Assembly (NCBI RefSeq): GCF_030732865.1
Contig: NZ_JASHKB010000017.1
Span: 1-64,000 of the forward strand
Direction of reading: 5' to 3'
DNA length: 64,000 nucleotides
Origin: Roseitalea sp. MMSF_3546
GTDB taxonomy: Bacteria; Pseudomonadota; Alphaproteobacteria; Rhizobiales; Rhizobiaceae
The notes beneath the pieces were generated by a model that did not search any database, was not told where the DNA came from, and was given only the letters and a program-made list of their open reading frames with translations. Each line of letters begins with the position of its first letter. Positions within the stretch are counted from its first letter, which is position 1. This document shows positions 54,003-63,026 of the stretch, in pieces. The position numbers and the translations under genes are program-made.

Positions 54003-55805
54003 TTAGAAGGAACCTTCAAAGCGCAGGAAGCCCGCCCAGCCATCGACCTTGGCAATACCGTAGTCGTAGCTCTGGTACTGAAGGTCGGCCTTGATGTCGA
54101 AGCCCGGAACCAGCTCGTGGTCCACCGTGATGCCTGCTTTCCAGCCGTCATCGTTGAAGCCGGTTGCATCACCCCAGGTCTGGCTACCGACCAGGAAGCC
54201 GTTCAGGTACTGACCGCCGACGGTAACGGTGGTCGCTTCGGTCGCATCGAAGGCAACGCTTGCGGCAGCCGACCATTCATAGTCGTTGTCGTAGAAGCTC
54301 TTGCCCGAGTTGTAGATGCCCATGGCCTGGAAGGTGGCGGCGCCAAAGCCAGCCGAAGCGATCAGCTTGGCACCCCAGGCATCGTCGTCCTGACCGTTGA
54401 CCCACGTCCCGGCCGGACCGGCACGCATGACGCTGTTCTGAACCAGCGCATCGTTGCTGCCGCCAGCATCGTAGTCATCGTAGTAGGCGAAACCGGTCAT
54501 GGTGATGCCGCCGAGCTCGACCATCGCCTTACCGACGATATTCGGCATGTAGTCGACATTGTTGTCTTCGTTTTCGATCGACAGTCCGAACGACGATGCG
54601 CCAGCATCGAAGGTGTAACGGATGTGGTTGATATCCGCACCGCCCGACTGATCGAACTCGCCGTTGATGCCACCATCCCACAGCGTATCATCATAACCGA
54701 GCTGCAGGCCACCGAGACCGATCGTGGCTTCCTGAAGACCCAAATCGCCGCCGGCAGTACCGCCGAGCTGCATACGGGTGGTCAGAGCGCCGAGCTCGGA
54801 ATCGTTCCAGGTTTCGACGACAAGGCGGGCCGAGGTGGTGGTGTCCCAACCGTCATTGGTGGTCGTCGGCTGGAAGCCGAGCAGGCCGGCAGCCGTGCCA
54901 ACTGCGGCACCGGTTGCGTTTGCCCACGCAGCGTCATTGTCGAACCCGACCAGGCCATCGAACACACCGATATCGCCAAGCGTCCACAGCAGCTGCTGGT
55001 AACCAGCATTGCCAAGATTGGCCTTCAGATTGGCGATCACGTCATCGGACAAAAGGTCGATGGCTGTTGGAACGATCGGCAGAAGGAAGGTCGGATCGAG
55101 AACCAGCGTCGCCTTCAGGGCAGCTTCGAGCTGCGCATAATACGCATCCGCCTGAAGACCCGTGAACTCTTGTGCCAAGCCGCCAGGATTGTTGACGTTG
55201 TATTCTTCGCCCAACAGACCAAAGACGTCACCCTGATTGGCAGGAACCTGATCGTTACCAGCCGGCGTCAGGGCCGAAGCACCGGCGCCTACTGTGTAAT
55301 AAGCCTGAGCCGCGGGCGTCAGAGCCTGAAGGATGGCAAGTGCACTGGGATTATCGACAGGGCCAGCATCATCAGGAACAGTGAAGTTCAGACCCGATGT
55401 ATCGAACGCGTCATAGTAGTTGAAATAGATCAACGCAGCCTGCCCAACACCGGCCGCCTTCGTCAACGTAACCGACGAACCGGGAGCTGCCGGCGGGGAC
55501 TGCAGACCGTCTTCGATCGTTGCAGGCAAGATCGAATTGAAGGAGAACCCTTCCTGAACTGCCGCCACGCCGGCAGGATCGATGTCAACATCGAGGTCCG
55601 ACGCGTCGATCTGCATGCGCACATAGCCTGAGAACTTCAGGCAGACTTCCGTGCCGGGAATATACCAATAGCCGGTGCCGGCCGCGTCGCAGACACGGAC
55701 ATATTCCACCATTTCCGGCTCGGGGATGATGATGTCGGCGGCCATCGCCGACGGTGCAGCGATCAGAGCCGCCGCCGAGCCGAGAAGAAGGCTCTTGATT
55801 TTCAT
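54003..55805 (-). CDS. porin (Porin_2 family) with a large insertion
   Basis: General diffusion porin of the outer membrane, 600 residues, family of Brucella Omp2 and rhizobial RopA-like porins. Signal peptide [20 protein letters not shown] (cleaved after AMA), then [20 protein letters not shown] with the two conserved cysteines and the first strand [13 protein letters not shown] (about 56-68). The last strand ends [11 protein letters not shown] with the terminal Phe. Relatives have about 340-420 residues; here about 245 extra residues (70-316), with helical, Ala/Gly/Asn-rich character, separate strand 1 from strand 2 ([20 protein letters not shown]). A GGAGG site precedes the ATG by seven bases, and a strong terminator follows. 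Confidence 0.9.
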   Translation of the reverse strand: MKIKSLLLGSAAALIAAPSAMAADIIIPEPEMVEYVRVCDAAGTGYWYIPGTEVCLKFSGYVRMQIDASDLDVDIDPAGVAAVQEGFSFNSILPATIEDGLQSPPAAPGSSVTLTKAAGVGQAALIYFNYYDAFDTSGLNFTVPDDAGPVDNPSALAILQALTPAAQAYYTVGAGASALTPAGNDQVPANQGDVFGLLGEEYNVNNPGGLAQEFTGLQADAYYAQLEAALKATLVLDPTFLLPIVPTAIDLLSDDVIANLKANLGNAGYQQLLWTLGDIGVFDGLVGFDNDAAWANATGAAVGTAAGLLGFQPTTTNDGWDTTTSARLVVETWNDSELGALTTRMQLGGTAGGDLGLQEATIGLGGLQLGYDDTLWDGGINGEFDQSGGADINHIRYTFDAGASSFGLSIENEDNNVDYMPNIVGKAMVELGGITMTGFAYYDDYDAGGSNDALVQNSVMRAGPAGTWVNGQDDDAWGAKLIASAGFGAATFQAMGIYNSGKSFYDNDYEWSAAASVAFDATEATTVTVGGQYLNGFLVGSQTWGDATGFNDDGWKAGITVDHELVPGFDIKADLQYQSYDYGIAKVDGWAGFLRFEGSF

Positions 55806-56437
55806 GATTGACCTCCAGTCAGAGTTTGAAGCGGGTCTGGGTGCTCCGAAGGACACTAGTTCCGAAGGACCTCTTGTCCCATCCCCTACACAGAAACAGG
55901 CAGACCCGCCCGTTTCCTCGTCCGTTCATGACCGATGCGCCAACGCCGCGCAACAACCAAGTGGGCTCGGAGAACCCCACTTTGACCGGTTCGCCAGGCG
56001 ATGTTGCACAAATGCCACTATTTAGCCAACGGTCGCGATCGGGCTGGCAGTCTTTGGCGGCGTGCTCGCCACCACGAGGGGCCAGATCGGCGGCTACGCG
56101 GGCACTTGTTGCGGCGGCGGAGGAGGGATTGGCGCAGGTAAGTGCCATCGGCCAATTGGCAGCGAAGAGCCACTCATCGGACGTACTGGTGAACCGTCAT
56201 TGCGGGCCCACAAGCCTTTTTTCGTCGCTCGTTCCCGGATTTTAGCCGCCCGCTCAGCGATCTGTCGGCTCTGGAATTCCGGGACACCCGCAAAATGCAT
56301 GAGTATAGGCAGGTGCCGGGACGACGAACTGATTTAGGCAGGAAGGTCCTAGGGAAGAACCCAGGCAGCAAAGGCCGGGCCGGCCAACGTGCCCGATTCG
56401 CAGATCGCAATCCGTTCAGTGAACAGCGGCCGAATCG
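55806..56437. other. intergenic region upstream of the porin gene
   Basis: About 630 bases between the porin start and the stop of the lipoprotein gene, both on the minus strand. It must contain the porin promoter and leader. Frames in it have no recognisable product. A long untranslated leader or small RNA is possible here, as is usual upstream of porins, but I see no clear structure to support one. Confidence 0.5.
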
Positions 56438-57127
56438 CTAGCGCGATGCCGACGATGGCACGGGCACATCGCCCGAATCGGACAGTCCTTCGACGGGCGG
56501 CTGGTAGGAGACAAGCTCGGTTTGGAGCAGATTGCCATCGGTATCCCTGACCAAGCTCCGCGCGATCCAACCGATCTCGGGCACCCACCAGTCCGCGCGC
56601 TCGGCTCGGTAACGGGACCCGTCGATGCCGGAGACGACGCGCGCGCGCAAGACGACCGCCTGGTAGCGGACGCCACCGACGGTAACCGGCTCAGCCTCGG
56701 CGACAATGATTGACTGACGTGCGACGGCGCCGTTGCGCAGCAGCATGTTGAAAGTCACCGTCTTGCCGATCTGCAGCGGCCAGAGCGTGGCATATTCCTT
56801 TTCGTCGAACCCTTGCGCGCTACTGCACCCCCAACAGCCCGGAACAAGGCGTACCGTCGAGCCGTCCGCGGCCGACAGGCGCCCCTCCACGCCGTCCGGC
56901 GCGGCAGCCACATAGGCGCGCTGGATAGTCTGACCGTTTGAGGACGCGCGGAACTCGAGCCGCGCACCTTGCTCCGCAAAGCGCAGGGCCGGCGGGTTGG
57001 GCAATGATTGTCCAGCGTTCGAACGTCCTTCCACAGGTGAGGAGCGGCCCGACATCACCGAATCGACCATCGACGTGCAGCCACTGACCAAAGAGGCCAC
57101 CGCAATCAATACCGCGAACCTGGTCAC
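56438..57127 (-). CDS. exported lipoprotein of unknown function
   Basis: A 229-residue lipoprotein. The GTG at 57127 has AGGAG spaced seven bases upstream and is preferred over the TTG at 57145. Signal peptide VTRFAVLIAVASLVSGC with lipobox LVSGC, lipid-modified Cys at residue 17. The mature part contains VPGCWGCSSAQGFDE (a CWGC pair), strands around VTFNMLLRNGAVARQSIIVA and a final WWVPEIGWIARSLVRDTDGN. The second half is rich in short strands, as in small beta-sandwich lipoproteins. No family identified. Confidence 0.75.
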   Translation of the reverse strand: MTRFAVLIAVASLVSGCTSMVDSVMSGRSSPVEGRSNAGQSLPNPPALRFAEQGARLEFRASSNGQTIQRAYVAAAPDGVEGRLSAADGSTVRLVPGCWGCSSAQGFDEKEYATLWPLQIGKTVTFNMLLRNGAVARQSIIVAEAEPVTVGGVRYQAVVLRARVVSGIDGSRYRAERADWWVPEIGWIARSLVRDTDGNLLQTELVSYQPPVEGLSDSGDVPVPSSASR

Positions 57128-57565
57128 GCTTGCGCTCCTATTCAAACTGACGCTGGCGCATGCCCTACATCAAGACCAGATCGAATGAAACCGAGCGCTG
57201 CATTGTCCGCCTGCAAAGTCGATTCGCCCGCGCCGGTTCGGCCATAGAACTGTACCCGGCGGGAGACGAAGCCCTGTATCGACGCAGTCGGCAGCCAACT
57301 GTGTCCGAAGCGCAACACAGGCGCGCATATCGACACACCGCCATCCGAACGGAGCCATGTCGTCACTTCTATTTATCTGAATTGTCACAATTAAATGCGG
57401 AATCGGCCTTGCTTGCCCGGCCCGTTCGGATGCACCGGTCCGGTTGACCCGTTGCGCTACATATGAGATCAAACGAAGGTGTTCGCGGGCTCGAAGCGGA
57501 TTGTGGTGTCGTGAGCGAGCGCCGGGAGAGGGATTTTGGTCTGAACAATCTGCGAGGACGACAAC
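57128..57565. other. intergenic region with a short palindrome
   Basis: About 440 bases between divergent genes. At 57380-57392, AATTGT-C-ACAATT is a six-base inverted repeat in an A/T-rich patch, a possible operator. No gene was recognised. Confidence 0.4.
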
Positions 57566-58072
57566 GTGAAACAGAAAACGACGATGATTCTGGTCGGTGC
57601 GGCCGCAATTGCGCTGGTTACGGGCGGGAGCGCTTTGGCATTCGACGCATGGCCCGGCAACGGCGGCTTGAATGGCGGATGCGGCTATTGCGAACCCATT
57701 TGGAACGATTTCCCCGGGAGTCCCAATTTCGGTGAATTGCCGGAGCCGCCGACCAATGGGGGCAGCTATAATTTCGGTTCTGGCGGCTGGGTCGGTGACT
57801 GGCCGTCGATGGATAATGGCGGCGGGCCGGGCGATCCGAATTTCGGTGATCTGCCTCCTGGTCCCAACGGTGGATCCTACAACTTCGGTGAAGGCAGCGA
57901 CATCGGGTATCCAGAGAAGGGGAATGACGGTTGGCCCGGAATGCCGCCGATGGGTGATCTGCCGGAGCCGCCTGAAAACGGCGGAAGTTACAACTTCGGC
58001 AACTTCGGCAAGTGGTCAAACTTCGGCTATGTCTGCGATGCACAGTGCCAGGAGCATTCTGACCCCGTCTGA
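57566..58072 (+). CDS. exported Gly/Asn/Pro repeat protein
   Basis: A 168-residue exported protein starting at GTG with AGGA about nine bases upstream. Signal peptide MKQKTTMILVGAAAIALVTG to about residue 25 (SALA). The mature part has three imperfect repeats: PNFGELPEPPTNGGSYNFGS, PNFGDLPPGPNGGSYNFGEG and PMGDLPEPPENGGSYNFGNF, the first two about 40 residues apart. The core GGSYNFG is identical in all three. Cysteines occur as a CGYC pair near the start and a C-x(3)-C pair near the end, bracketing the repeats. No family is recognised; the composition fits a secreted or cell-surface structural protein. A strong terminator follows directly. Confidence 0.8.
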   Translation: MKQKTTMILVGAAAIALVTGGSALAFDAWPGNGGLNGGCGYCEPIWNDFPGSPNFGELPEPPTNGGSYNFGSGGWVGDWPSMDNGGGPGDPNFGDLPPGPNGGSYNFGEGSDIGYPEKGNDGWPGMPPMGDLPEPPENGGSYNFGNFGKWSNFGYVCDAQCQEHSDPV

Positions 58073-58138
58073 TAAGTCGTTACGAAATACTGCGTTCAAT
58101 GGCGGACGGCCTGACCGGCGCCTAGTTCGAAATCGAGA

Positions 58139-58170
58139 CCCGCGGCGTGTAGCGCCGCGGGCTTTTTCTT
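58139..58170 (+). terminator. rho-independent terminator after the repeat protein gene
   Basis: CCCGCGGCG, loop TGTAG, CGCCGCGGG, then CTTTTTCTT: a perfect nine-base G+C stem and a T tract, 67 bases after the stop. It separates the repeat protein gene from the gene at 58205. Confidence 0.92.
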
Positions 58171-58204
58171 CCTCCGTATCACAACGCAATGAGACATCGA
58201 ACAC

Positions 58205-59437
58205 ATGAAGACGTTGGGCATACCGCTGGCAGTGCTGGCTTCGGCCTCGCTTCTCGACCTCCCTGCCGCCTGGGCGCAGGACGCAAATACCCAAGCGGAA
58301 GCGGAGGGATTCTTTCGATACCTCGCCGAGGACCGCGCCTATCCTTACCAGGATAATTCTACCGAGTTCACCGGCGGCCGGGGAAACTACTTTCTGTTCG
58401 TTTTTCGCGACATTAACCGCAACGGCATCTATGACATCGGCGACCGCCCGCTGCCCGCCATTGCCGTGCGCTTGACCAAGCCCGATGGCGAGACGACGAC
58501 CAACCGGTCGAACCTGAACGGTTTTGCCGCCTTTCCCGGGTCCGTCCTGAACGATGAGGCGGTGATTCGGCATCCAGGCGCCTACGAGCTGGAGCCCGTT
58601 GTCCCGCGCGGCTGGTCGCTGACGACCGGCAATGCAAAGCAGACGCTCAACTTCCGGACCCGACCAGGATCGATCGCCGACATGGTCGTCGACCGGATGC
58701 CCGATCCCGTAGGCCTTGTCCAGGACCTCTATGTCACCGGCACGATCGCTTTCAGTGGCACAGGCGAAGTTCCGGACGGCGAAATCGCCGCCGCGGCAAG
58801 TGCTCCGGGCAAGCCGGACGTCGATATCTCGGTGGCGCTCGACGGCAGCTACCTGACCTTCCTGGCACCAGGCGATTGGCAACTCACCTTCGAGCATGCG
58901 GAATCCGGCGAGCGCGCCGAGCGGACGATTGCGGTGCGCGATGCGCCGGTCCATGTCTCGACCATAACGCTGGGCGCCGATCCGAAACCCGAATCGACCG
59001 GTGCCGTGACGATCGATTTCGAAGACATCACCGGCTCCAACCTGGCCGAACTGCCGTCAGGCGTCGCCGGTCTTTACTGGCACAACATGGTCGCCACCGA
59101 TTTCCTGTTCTATGGCGGGCCCGGCTACATGAACAACAGCATGTCTGGTAAGTTCGTCGCCTACAGCAGCGGCGGCCATCCGGTAACGCTGTGGCGCGAT
59201 GAACCGTTCGATTTCGCCGGCGCCTATTTCGGGGTCGCTTGGCCGCAGTCCCAAGGCGAGTCATTGGTTGCCCGCGCCTGGGCCAACGGGCAATTGGTGG
59301 CCGAAGACCGCATTCGGCTTTCGGCGCTTGGCCCGGTTTGGTTCGATGCCGAATATCGCCAGGTCGACAAGATCGAGCTGTCGACCGAAAATTTCTGGCA
59401 GTTTGTCACCGACGATTTCGTGGTGCGCGTACCCTGA
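58205..59437 (+). CDS. large exported protein with Ig-like/calcium-binding segment
   Basis: A 410-residue exported protein, signal peptide about residues 1-24 (ending AAWA). Residues 67-85 read FRDINRNGIYDIGDRPLPA, a DxNxNGxxDxGD calcium-loop pattern like that at the start of SdrD B-type repeats, followed by an Ig-like unit (IAVRLTKPDGETTTNRSNLN, NGFAAFP). A second carboxypeptidase-regulatory-like unit covers about 205-260. From residue 266 a new domain begins (VTIDFEDITGSNLAELPSGV, then a YWHNMVATDFLFYGG strand) that resembles the jelly-roll/PEP-CTERM-type sugar-binding segments of secreted proteins. No membrane or anchor signal at the C-terminus. Function unknown; probably cell-surface or secreted. 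Confidence 0.75.
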   Translation: MKTLGIPLAVLASASLLDLPAAWAQDANTQAEAEGFFRYLAEDRAYPYQDNSTEFTGGRGNYFLFVFRDINRNGIYDIGDRPLPAIAVRLTKPDGETTTNRSNLNGFAAFPGSVLNDEAVIRHPGAYELEPVVPRGWSLTTGNAKQTLNFRTRPGSIADMVVDRMPDPVGLVQDLYVTGTIAFSGTGEVPDGEIAAAASAPGKPDVDISVALDGSYLTFLAPGDWQLTFEHAESGERAERTIAVRDAPVHVSTITLGADPKPESTGAVTIDFEDITGSNLAELPSGVAGLYWHNMVATDFLFYGGPGYMNNSMSGKFVAYSSGGHPVTLWRDEPFDFAGAYFGVAWPQSQGESLVARAWANGQLVAEDRIRLSALGPVWFDAEYRQVDKIELSTENFWQFVTDDFVVRVP

Positions 59438-59580
59438 CGTCCGCCCCGCCGGGCGATTGCATGCGCGCGCGCGCTGGCGCACAATGACCATCGGCGGAAA
59501 GGACCATCGGCGGTAAGCGAGCCGGCGCGCGGGCCGGTCCGCCGCCGGCGGCAGCGTATTGCGGGAGTTCAACGGGCACG

Positions 59581-60609
59581 ATGAGTCACAAGGCACAAAG
59601 CGCGCCGGATTCGGGCCCGGCGCTGGTCACGGCCCAACCCGTCGCCGCGCACGGGCGCAACGACCGGCGCAATCCGGGCATGGCGCTCGCCCCGGAGATG
59701 TTCGAGGGCCATGCGGTCAACCGCTCGGCCGCCGAGCGCCGCGCCGAGACCATCGTCAAGCGCCGTTCGGTCAAGAAGGAGAGCCAGGCGGCCTGGCTGA
59801 TCAATGCGATCCGCTGCATGGACCTGACCACCCTCGCCGGCGACGACACGGCCGGCCGCGTGCATCGGCTGTGCGCCAAGGCGCGCCGGCCGCTGGCGCC
59901 TCATCTGGCCGAGGCGCTCGGCATCGCCGGGATGGGGCTGACGGTCGGGGCGGTCTGCGTCTATCCGACCATGGTCGCCCATGCGGTGGCCGCGCTCGAA
60001 GGGACATCGATCCCGGTCGCCTCGGTCGCCACCGGCTTTCCGGCCGGCCTGATGCCGCTGAAGCTGCGGCTCGAGGAGATCGGCTATGCGGTCGGCGAAG
60101 GCGCGCACGAGATCGACATCGTGATCACGCGCGAGCATGTGCTCACGCGCGACTGGAGCGCGCTTTACGACGAGGTTGCGGCGATGCGCGAGGCGTGCGG
60201 GCACGCCCATCTGAAGGCCATCCTCGCCACCGGTGACCTGGAGACGCTGCGCAATGTCTATGCGGCCTCGATGGTCGCCATGCAGGCGGGCGCCGACTTC
60301 ATCAAGACCTCGACCGGCAAGGAGGGCGTGAACGCCACCCTGCCCGTCTCGCTGATCATGGTGCGCGCGCTGCGCGACTACGGCCTTGAAACGGGCCACA
60401 AGGTCGGCTTCAAGCCGGCCGGCGGCATGAAGACCGCCAAGGACGCGCTCGCCTGGCAGATCCTGATGAAGGAGGAACTGGGCAATGACTGGCTTACGCC
60501 CAAGCTGTTCCGCTTCGGCGCGTCCTCCATGCTCGCCGATATCGAGCGGCAACTCGAACACCACGTCACCGGCCGCTATTCGGCCGGCCACCGCCACGCG
60601 CTCGCGTGA
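59581..60609 (+). CDS. deoC: deoxyribose-phosphate aldolase
   Basis: Cleaves 2-deoxyribose 5-phosphate to glyceraldehyde 3-phosphate and acetaldehyde in deoxynucleoside breakdown. The 342-residue TIM barrel carries the Schiff-base Lys in DFIKTSTGKEGVNATLPV and the second Lys in VGFKPAGGMK, with VCVYPTMV and EIDIVITREHVL earlier. It is longer than the short E. coli form (about 260) owing to an N-terminal extension of about 65 residues and an extra C-terminal segment, as in other long-form DeoC proteins. It precedes the fused aldehyde dehydrogenase gene by 25 bp, so the acetaldehyde product is probably oxidised by its operon partner. Confidence 0.94.
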   Translation: MSHKAQSAPDSGPALVTAQPVAAHGRNDRRNPGMALAPEMFEGHAVNRSAAERRAETIVKRRSVKKESQAAWLINAIRCMDLTTLAGDDTAGRVHRLCAKARRPLAPHLAEALGIAGMGLTVGAVCVYPTMVAHAVAALEGTSIPVASVATGFPAGLMPLKLRLEEIGYAVGEGAHEIDIVITREHVLTRDWSALYDEVAAMREACGHAHLKAILATGDLETLRNVYAASMVAMQAGADFIKTSTGKEGVNATLPVSLIMVRALRDYGLETGHKVGFKPAGGMKTAKDALAWQILMKEELGNDWLTPKLFRFGASSMLADIERQLEHHVTGRYSAGHRHALA

Positions 60610-60634
60610 ACCGATTGCGTAAGGAACGACTGAC

Positions 60635-62998
60635 ATGAGTTCGATTGCCGAACTGGTCGAGACCATGGACTACGGTCCGGCGCCGGAAAGCCCGCAGATC
60701 GTCAATGACTGGCTGGCCGGGCATGCGAACGGTTTCGGCCACTTCATCGACGGCGGCTTCACCGAGCCGGGCGAGACCTTCGAGGTCATCAGCCCGGCGA
60801 CCGGCGCCACCATTGCGCGCGTCACGCAGGGCTCGGCCGCCGATGTCGATGCGGCGGTCAGGGCGGCGCGGTCGGCGCAGGGCAAATGGGCGGCGCTGTC
60901 GGGCCATGAGCGGGCCCGCTGGCTCTACGCGCTGGCGCGGCGCATCCAGCAGCACACGCGCTTTCTGGCGGTGCTGGAGACCATCGACAACGGCAAGCCG
61001 ATCCGCGAGGCGCGCGACATCGACGTGCCGCTGGTCGCCCGGCACTTCTATCACCATGCCGGCTGGGCCGAACTGGTCGAGACCGCGTTTCGCGACGCGA
61101 AACCGGTCGGCGTGTGCGGGCAGATCATTCCGTGGAACTTCCCGCTCCTGATGCTCGCCTGGAAGATCGCCCCGGCGCTGGCCGCCGGCAACACGGTGGT
61201 GCTCAAGCCGGCCGAATACACCCCGCTCACCGCGCTCGCTTTTGCCGCGATCTGCGAGGAGATCGGCCTGCCCAGGGGCGTTGTCAACATCGTCACCGGC
61301 GACGGGGCGACGGGCGAGGCGATCGTCGGCCATGAGGACATCGACAAGATCGCCTTTACCGGCTCGACCGAGGTCGGCCGGCTGATCCGGCGCGCGACGG
61401 CGGGCACGGGCAAGGCTCTGACGCTGGAGCTTGGCGGCAAGAGCCCGTTCGTCGTCTTCGCCGACGCCGATCTGGACGCCGCGGTCGAGGGCGTGGTCGA
61501 TGCGATCTGGTTCAACCAGGGCCAGGTGTGCTGCGCCGGCGCGCGCATCCTCGTCGCCGAAGCGGTGGCCGACCGGTTCGGCGCGCTGCTGCGCGAGCGC
61601 ATGACGCGTCTGCGCGTCGGCGACCCGCTCGACAAGTCGACCGATGTCGGCGCGATCGTCCATCCGGTGCAGCTTGCGCGCATCCGGGAACTTGTCGCGA
61701 AGGGCGTCGCCGAGGGCGCCGAACTGTACCAGGGCACCGCGCCCGACGGGTGCTTTTATCCGCCGACGCTGGCGACCGGCGTCGAGCCGGCCTCGACGCT
61801 CGCCACCGAGGAGATCTTCGGGCCCGTGGCGACGCTGACGACGTTCCGCACGCCAAAGGACGCGATCGCGCTGGCCAACAACACGCGCTACGGGCTGGCC
61901 GCCTCGGTGTGGTCGGAAAACGTCAATCTGAGCCTGTCGATCGCCAGCCAGATCAAGGCGGGCGTTGTGTGGATCAACTGCACCAATGTGTTCGACGCCG
62001 GTGCCGGTTTCGGCGGCTATCGCGAAAGCGGCTTCGGGCGCGAGGGCGGGCGCGAAGGCATGTGGGCCTATCTCGCCGTGCCAGGACCGAAGCCGGCCAG
62101 GAGCGACGACGCGCCGCCGTCGATCCCCCCCGCGCCGGGGCTGGGCGGCGCGGTGGTCGGCATCGACCGCACGGCGAAACTCTATATCGGCGGCAAGCAG
62201 AAGCGCCCCGATGGCGGCTATTCCTATCCGGTCACCCATTCCAGGGGCGCTGCGCTCGGTCTTGCCGGCCATGGCAACCGCAAGGACATCCGCGATGCGG
62301 TCGAGGCGGCGCACAGCGCGTCCGGCTGGGGTGCCGCGACCGGCCACAACCGGGCGCAGGTGCTTTACTACGTTGCCGAGAACCTGGCCGCGCGGGCCGA
62401 GGAATTCGCCAGTCGCATCAAGAGCTTCGGGGCAAGTTCGGCGAAAGCGAATCAGGAGGTCGAAGCGGCGGTCCGGCGCTGCTTCTGGTACGCCGCCCAG
62501 GCCGACAAGTTCGACGGCGCGGTGCACCAGACCAAGTCCGCCCATGTCACGCTCGCCATGCACGAACCGCTCGGCGTCATCGGCATTGCCTGTCCGACAC
62601 CGTTCCCGCTGCTCGGCTTCGTCTCGCTCGTGCTGCCGGCCATCGCGATGGGCAACCGGGTCGTGGCGATCCCGTCGCAGACCCACCCGCTGGCGGCGAC
62701 CGATCTATACCAGGTGTTCGACACGTCCGACGTGCCGGGCGGCGTGGTCAACATCGTCACCGGCGAACGCGACGATCTGGCCAGGACGCTCGCCGATCAT
62801 GACGGCGTGGACGGGCTGTGGTATTTCGGCTCGAAGGCGGGCATTGCCATGGTCGAGCAGCGCTCGGCCGGCAACCTCAAGCAGAGCTGGTGCGAGAACG
62901 GTGGGGCGCGCGACTGGTCCAAGTCCGAGGGCCAGGGCCGGGTGTTCCTGCACCGGGCGACGCAGGTGAAGAATATCTGGGTCCCCTACGGCGAATAG
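60635..62998 (+). CDS. aldehyde dehydrogenase with a second, partial ALDH domain
   Basis: A 787-residue NAD(P)-dependent aldehyde dehydrogenase. Residues about 25-490 are a complete ALDH: IIPWNFPLLMLAWKIAPALA, FTGSTEVGRLI, general base Glu in LELGGKSPFVVF and nucleophile Cys in QGQVCCAGARIL. Residues about 515-787 are a second, truncated ALDH unit (LYIGGKQKRPDGGYSYPV, SASGWGAATGHNRAQVLYY, GVIGIACPTPFPLLGFVSLV) that stops before the catalytic-cysteine region, so only the first half should be active. This fused form is a known partner of long-form DeoC, oxidising the acetaldehyde to acetate. AAGGA precedes the ATG by nine bases. Confidence 0.92.
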   Translation: MSSIAELVETMDYGPAPESPQIVNDWLAGHANGFGHFIDGGFTEPGETFEVISPATGATIARVTQGSAADVDAAVRAARSAQGKWAALSGHERARWLYALARRIQQHTRFLAVLETIDNGKPIREARDIDVPLVARHFYHHAGWAELVETAFRDAKPVGVCGQIIPWNFPLLMLAWKIAPALAAGNTVVLKPAEYTPLTALAFAAICEEIGLPRGVVNIVTGDGATGEAIVGHEDIDKIAFTGSTEVGRLIRRATAGTGKALTLELGGKSPFVVFADADLDAAVEGVVDAIWFNQGQVCCAGARILVAEAVADRFGALLRERMTRLRVGDPLDKSTDVGAIVHPVQLARIRELVAKGVAEGAELYQGTAPDGCFYPPTLATGVEPASTLATEEIFGPVATLTTFRTPKDAIALANNTRYGLAASVWSENVNLSLSIASQIKAGVVWINCTNVFDAGAGFGGYRESGFGREGGREGMWAYLAVPGPKPARSDDAPPSIPPAPGLGGAVVGIDRTAKLYIGGKQKRPDGGYSYPVTHSRGAALGLAGHGNRKDIRDAVEAAHSASGWGAATGHNRAQVLYYVAENLAARAEEFASRIKSFGASSAKANQEVEAAVRRCFWYAAQADKFDGAVHQTKSAHVTLAMHEPLGVIGIACPTPFPLLGFVSLVLPAIAMGNRVVAIPSQTHPLAATDLYQVFDTSDVPGGVVNIVTGERDDLARTLADHDGVDGLWYFGSKAGIAMVEQRSAGNLKQSWCENGGARDWSKSEGQGRVFLHRATQVKNIWVPYGE

Positions 62999-63026
62999 CC
63001 GCGGCCGGCGAGGATGCCGGCCGATG

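Noticed and set aside
57380-57392. AATTGT-C-ACAATT palindrome as a defined operator
   Set aside because: Short, occurs once, and is not tied to a regulator in the window; mentioned only within the intergenic entry.
60566-62686. 706-codon minus-strand open frame opposite the ALDH gene
   Set aside because: Antisense shadow of a protein with intact ALDH motifs.
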